64,000 bases of DNA from Cherax quadricarinatus. Lineage: Eukaryota > Arthropoda > Malacostraca > Decapoda > Parastacidae. This document shows positions 61,800 to 64,000 of this stretch, piece by piece. Both the position numbers and the translations under genes were made by a program. The DNA lies in the NCBI RefSeq assembly GCF_038502225.1, contig NC_091369.1, positions 18,330,385 to 18,394,384 of the forward strand, in the 5' to 3' direction. Position 1 is the first letter of the stretch. Each line of letters begins with the position of its first letter. The notes beneath the pieces are model-generated. The model ran no database searches and was not told where the DNA came from. It saw only the letters and a program-made list of their open reading frames with translations.

Positions 61800-63968
61800 T
61801 TGGGTGAGTAGGAGGATTTTTAGAAGTCTTGAATTGATATACAGACAGTGTTTCTTTGATAAGCACTGGTAATGAATTCCAAATTTTTGGACCTTTTATG
61901 TGCATTGAGTTTTTACATAGTGTGTGATGGACACGGGGAACATCAAAGAGTGATCAGTGTCTTGTGTTATGGTTGTGTGTTCTGTTAAGGTTGGTAAGGA
62001 GAAGTTTGAGGGAAGGGTTTATATCTGAGTTTAGTGTTCTATGTATGTAGTAGGCACAATAATAAGTATGGATGTTTTGTACGGTGAAAAAGTTTAGACT
62101 TTTGAATATTGGTGGAGTGTGCTGTCTGGAGTGAGAATTTATCATCATTCTGACTGCAGCCTTTTGCTGGGTAATTAATGGTCTGAGATGGTTTATTGTT
62201 GTTGAGCCCCATGCACAGATTCCATAGGTGAGATAGGGGTGAATAAGTGAGTGATACAAGGTAAGGAGAGCTGATTGTGGAACATAGTACTGTATCTTTG
62301 ATAGTATGCCTATGATCTTGGAGACTTTCTTGGAAATTTGTTGTACATGTGTCTGAAATTTGAGTCTACTATCAAGGTGGATTCCTAAGAATTTTCCCTC
62401 TGTGAGTTTTGCGATAGGTGATCCATTTATCATTACGTTAAGGGGAACATTTGTAGCTCTGTTCCCAAACTGAATGAAATAGGTTTTGTCAATATTGAGA
62501 GTAAGCTTGTTAATCATCATCCAGGTAGATATTTTCTGTAATTCACTATTTACAGTACTGGCTAGTATGACTGGGCTTGGGTGAGAGATGTATATATAGT
62601 GTCATCTGCAAATAGTATGGGTTTGAGTAGTTGAGATGCATTTGGTAGGTTTATGTAAATGAGAAAGAAGTGGGCCAAGGACACTTCCCTTTGGGACACT
62701 GACTGTTATTAGTAGTGTGGAAGAGGTAGCTCCATTTGTGTACACATATTGGCCTCTGTTGCTAAGATATGACTTTAGATAGTTGAGGGAGTGCCCTCTT
62801 ATACCATAATGTGATAATTTTACGTGCAATAAATCATGGTCAACTGTATCAAAAGCTTTGCGTAGATCAATGAAGATTTCCAATGGGACTTCTTTTTTTT
62901 TCAAGTGCAGTGTACATGTATATTAGTTCTAGCATGTGTATAACAACATCATTCGTATTTTTGTTAGGCCTGAACCCAAACTGACAGGGGTTGAGTATGT
63001 TGTGGGAAATGAGGTAGGAATAGATCAGCCTATGAATTAATTTTTCAAAGATTTTAGAGAGAAGGGGCAAGTTAGATATTGGCCTATAGTCATTCAGGTC
63101 TGTTTGAAGGTAGAGGATTCAATGCATTTGTTAAAATGTGTTGCACTTGAGAAGCTTTTTTGTAATGTATTTAAGTCTCCTGTCTTGTTCTTTAGTGTGT
63201 TGATAATAAATAAGACTTCTGTTGGGTTGGTTGGAGCTAGGAATAGTGTGTTCAGGTAGGTGCCAGTGAGGTAGTCGTTAGGCGGGGTGTTTGAGCTTGG
63301 GATTTTGCTCACCAGGCTTTTTCCTATGGTGAAGAAAGCATTGAGTCTGCAGTTTCAGTCGGTGAGAGTAGGGGCTCATCTGATTTTGTTAGTTTGATTG
63401 TTCTGTGTCCTGAAAACTTTTTAGTTCTTAGAATTTCAAATAGGGTTTTCTAGGTCTTTTTCATATTACCTTTTAAGTTAAGTAATCTGTTCTCATAATA
63501 CAATTTTTTTTGCCCTTCTTTTCAGGCTGGTTAGGACTGATGAGTAATGTTTTGTTTGGTTTCTAGGTGTTAGCCAGGGACTGTTCAGTCTCTTAGCTGT
63601 GATCTGTTTAGTTTTTTAGGGCAATGCATGTTATAGAGGTGTTGGGTCTTTTTTAGAAAATTAATACACTCGTCAGTATCTGTATTGATTTCTAGCCCAG
63701 TTTGCCAGTTGATGTTTGTCATTGCTGTTATGAAGTTATTAATAGCTGTCTCATTCTGAAGTCTGAAGGTAACTTTTGTAGTGTCTTGGGGTAATTTACC
63801 TAGATTGGTTATGAGAAAGGTAGGGTAGTGGTCATTGGTGTTATCTGTGATTATGCCTGATTTTAAAGGGGATATGGTGTTTGTTAAGAGGTGATCTAAC
63901 AAGGAAACACTAGTCTCCAAGATTCTTGTAGGTTTTGTTACTGCTGGTAGCAGCAGGCAGTTGCTCAT
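61800..63968 (-). pseudogene. CR1/L2-like ORF2, second copy, broken
   Basis: From the right edge: endonuclease C-terminus (SVSLLDHLLTNTISPLKS, QLRD end), then SNTPPNDYLTGTY, LLSKIFEKLIHRLIYSYLIS, FGFRPNKNTNDVVIHM, FIDLRKAFDTVDHDLL and VPKGSVLGPLL (Gln of the VPQG box changed to Lys). The FADD region near 62600 is deleted or shifted. INKLTLNIDKTYFIQFGNRA leads to NTRH at 61954. Many frameshifts. Leu in LIHRLI shows the original residue at the stop of copy 1. Confidence 0.88.
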
Positions 63969-64000
63969 AGTGTTTGTGAATTCAGTTACTTGTGGGTTCT

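Larger units (their letters stand above)
61128..64000 (-). mobile_element. CR1/L2-like LINE, second copy, running off the right edge
   Basis: 3' end at the AAT microsatellite (61126-61163 on the plus strand). The 3' UTR shares TTAACTTAAGATTAA with 6048-6062. The polyprotein follows on the minus strand from 61800 to beyond 64000. It is more damaged than the copy at 5913-9310. Confidence 0.87.

Overview
This is a eukaryotic, intron-bearing, repeat-saturated genomic window, most likely from an arthropod and probably a decapod crustacean. That assignment is an inference from the mix of repeat families (Tigger/pogo elements with CAGTGGACC ends, piggyBac elements with TTAA sites, RTE-like and CR1-like LINEs, Penelope-like elements, tRNA-derived SINEs). 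No marker gene proves the species. Nothing looks bacterial, phage or organellar.

Only one host gene is visible: a short-chain dehydrogenase/reductase of the HSD17B12/HSDL1 group on the minus strand. One exon lies at 38664-38774 and the next at 13254-13474. Their splice phases fit exactly (G + TG makes the Val of the VNNVG motif), so 13475-38663 is one intron of about 25 kb. The neighbouring exons were not found, so the whole window appears to lie inside one gene with very large introns.

Layout: 1-4135, CR1-like LINE pieces interrupted by a piggyBac MITE fragment, a Tigger copy and a short RTE copy. 4131-12208, a long RTE-like LINE (minus) holding a nearly complete CR1-like LINE and a piggyBac MITE. 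12209-13117, an RTE deletion derivative and Tigger-type fragments. 13254-13474, exon. 13530-21000, an old RTE fragment, piggyBac MITEs, a Penelope-type relic, a second Tigger and a minisatellite. 21007-27312, a CR1-type LINE whose ORF1 has PHD and CCCH fingers and whose reverse transcriptase is split by a Tigger derivative carrying a CAG array. 29048-35031, RTE copies around a piggyBac element with a nearly whole transposase frame. 35130-38255, two more MITEs in one host repeat. 38664-38774, exon. 38876-43500, RTE, a MITE split by a Penelope-like element, and a third piggyBac family. 43505-46541, CR1 fragment and a third Tigger. 46660-50040, SINE and an I-type LINE with RNase H. 50190-55330, an inverted repeat enclosing the second CAG Tigger derivative and a second piggyBac. 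55333-57010, RTE derivative and CT-rich tandem repeats. 57249-60490, Tigger inside Tigger. 60490-64000, TIR-element end, piggyBac end and a second CR1-like LINE running off the edge.

Every transposon gene seen carries stops, frameshifts or truncations, so all are relics. Several insertions can be read to the base through target-site duplications, which gives a relative order of events. The most unusual items are the two inverted copies of a Tigger derivative that share an antisense SINE, a long palindrome and a CAG/CTG array, two different DNA transposons ending at the same TA inside the same LINE gene, and two cases where a short non-autonomous element shares the 3' tail of a LINE present in the window.
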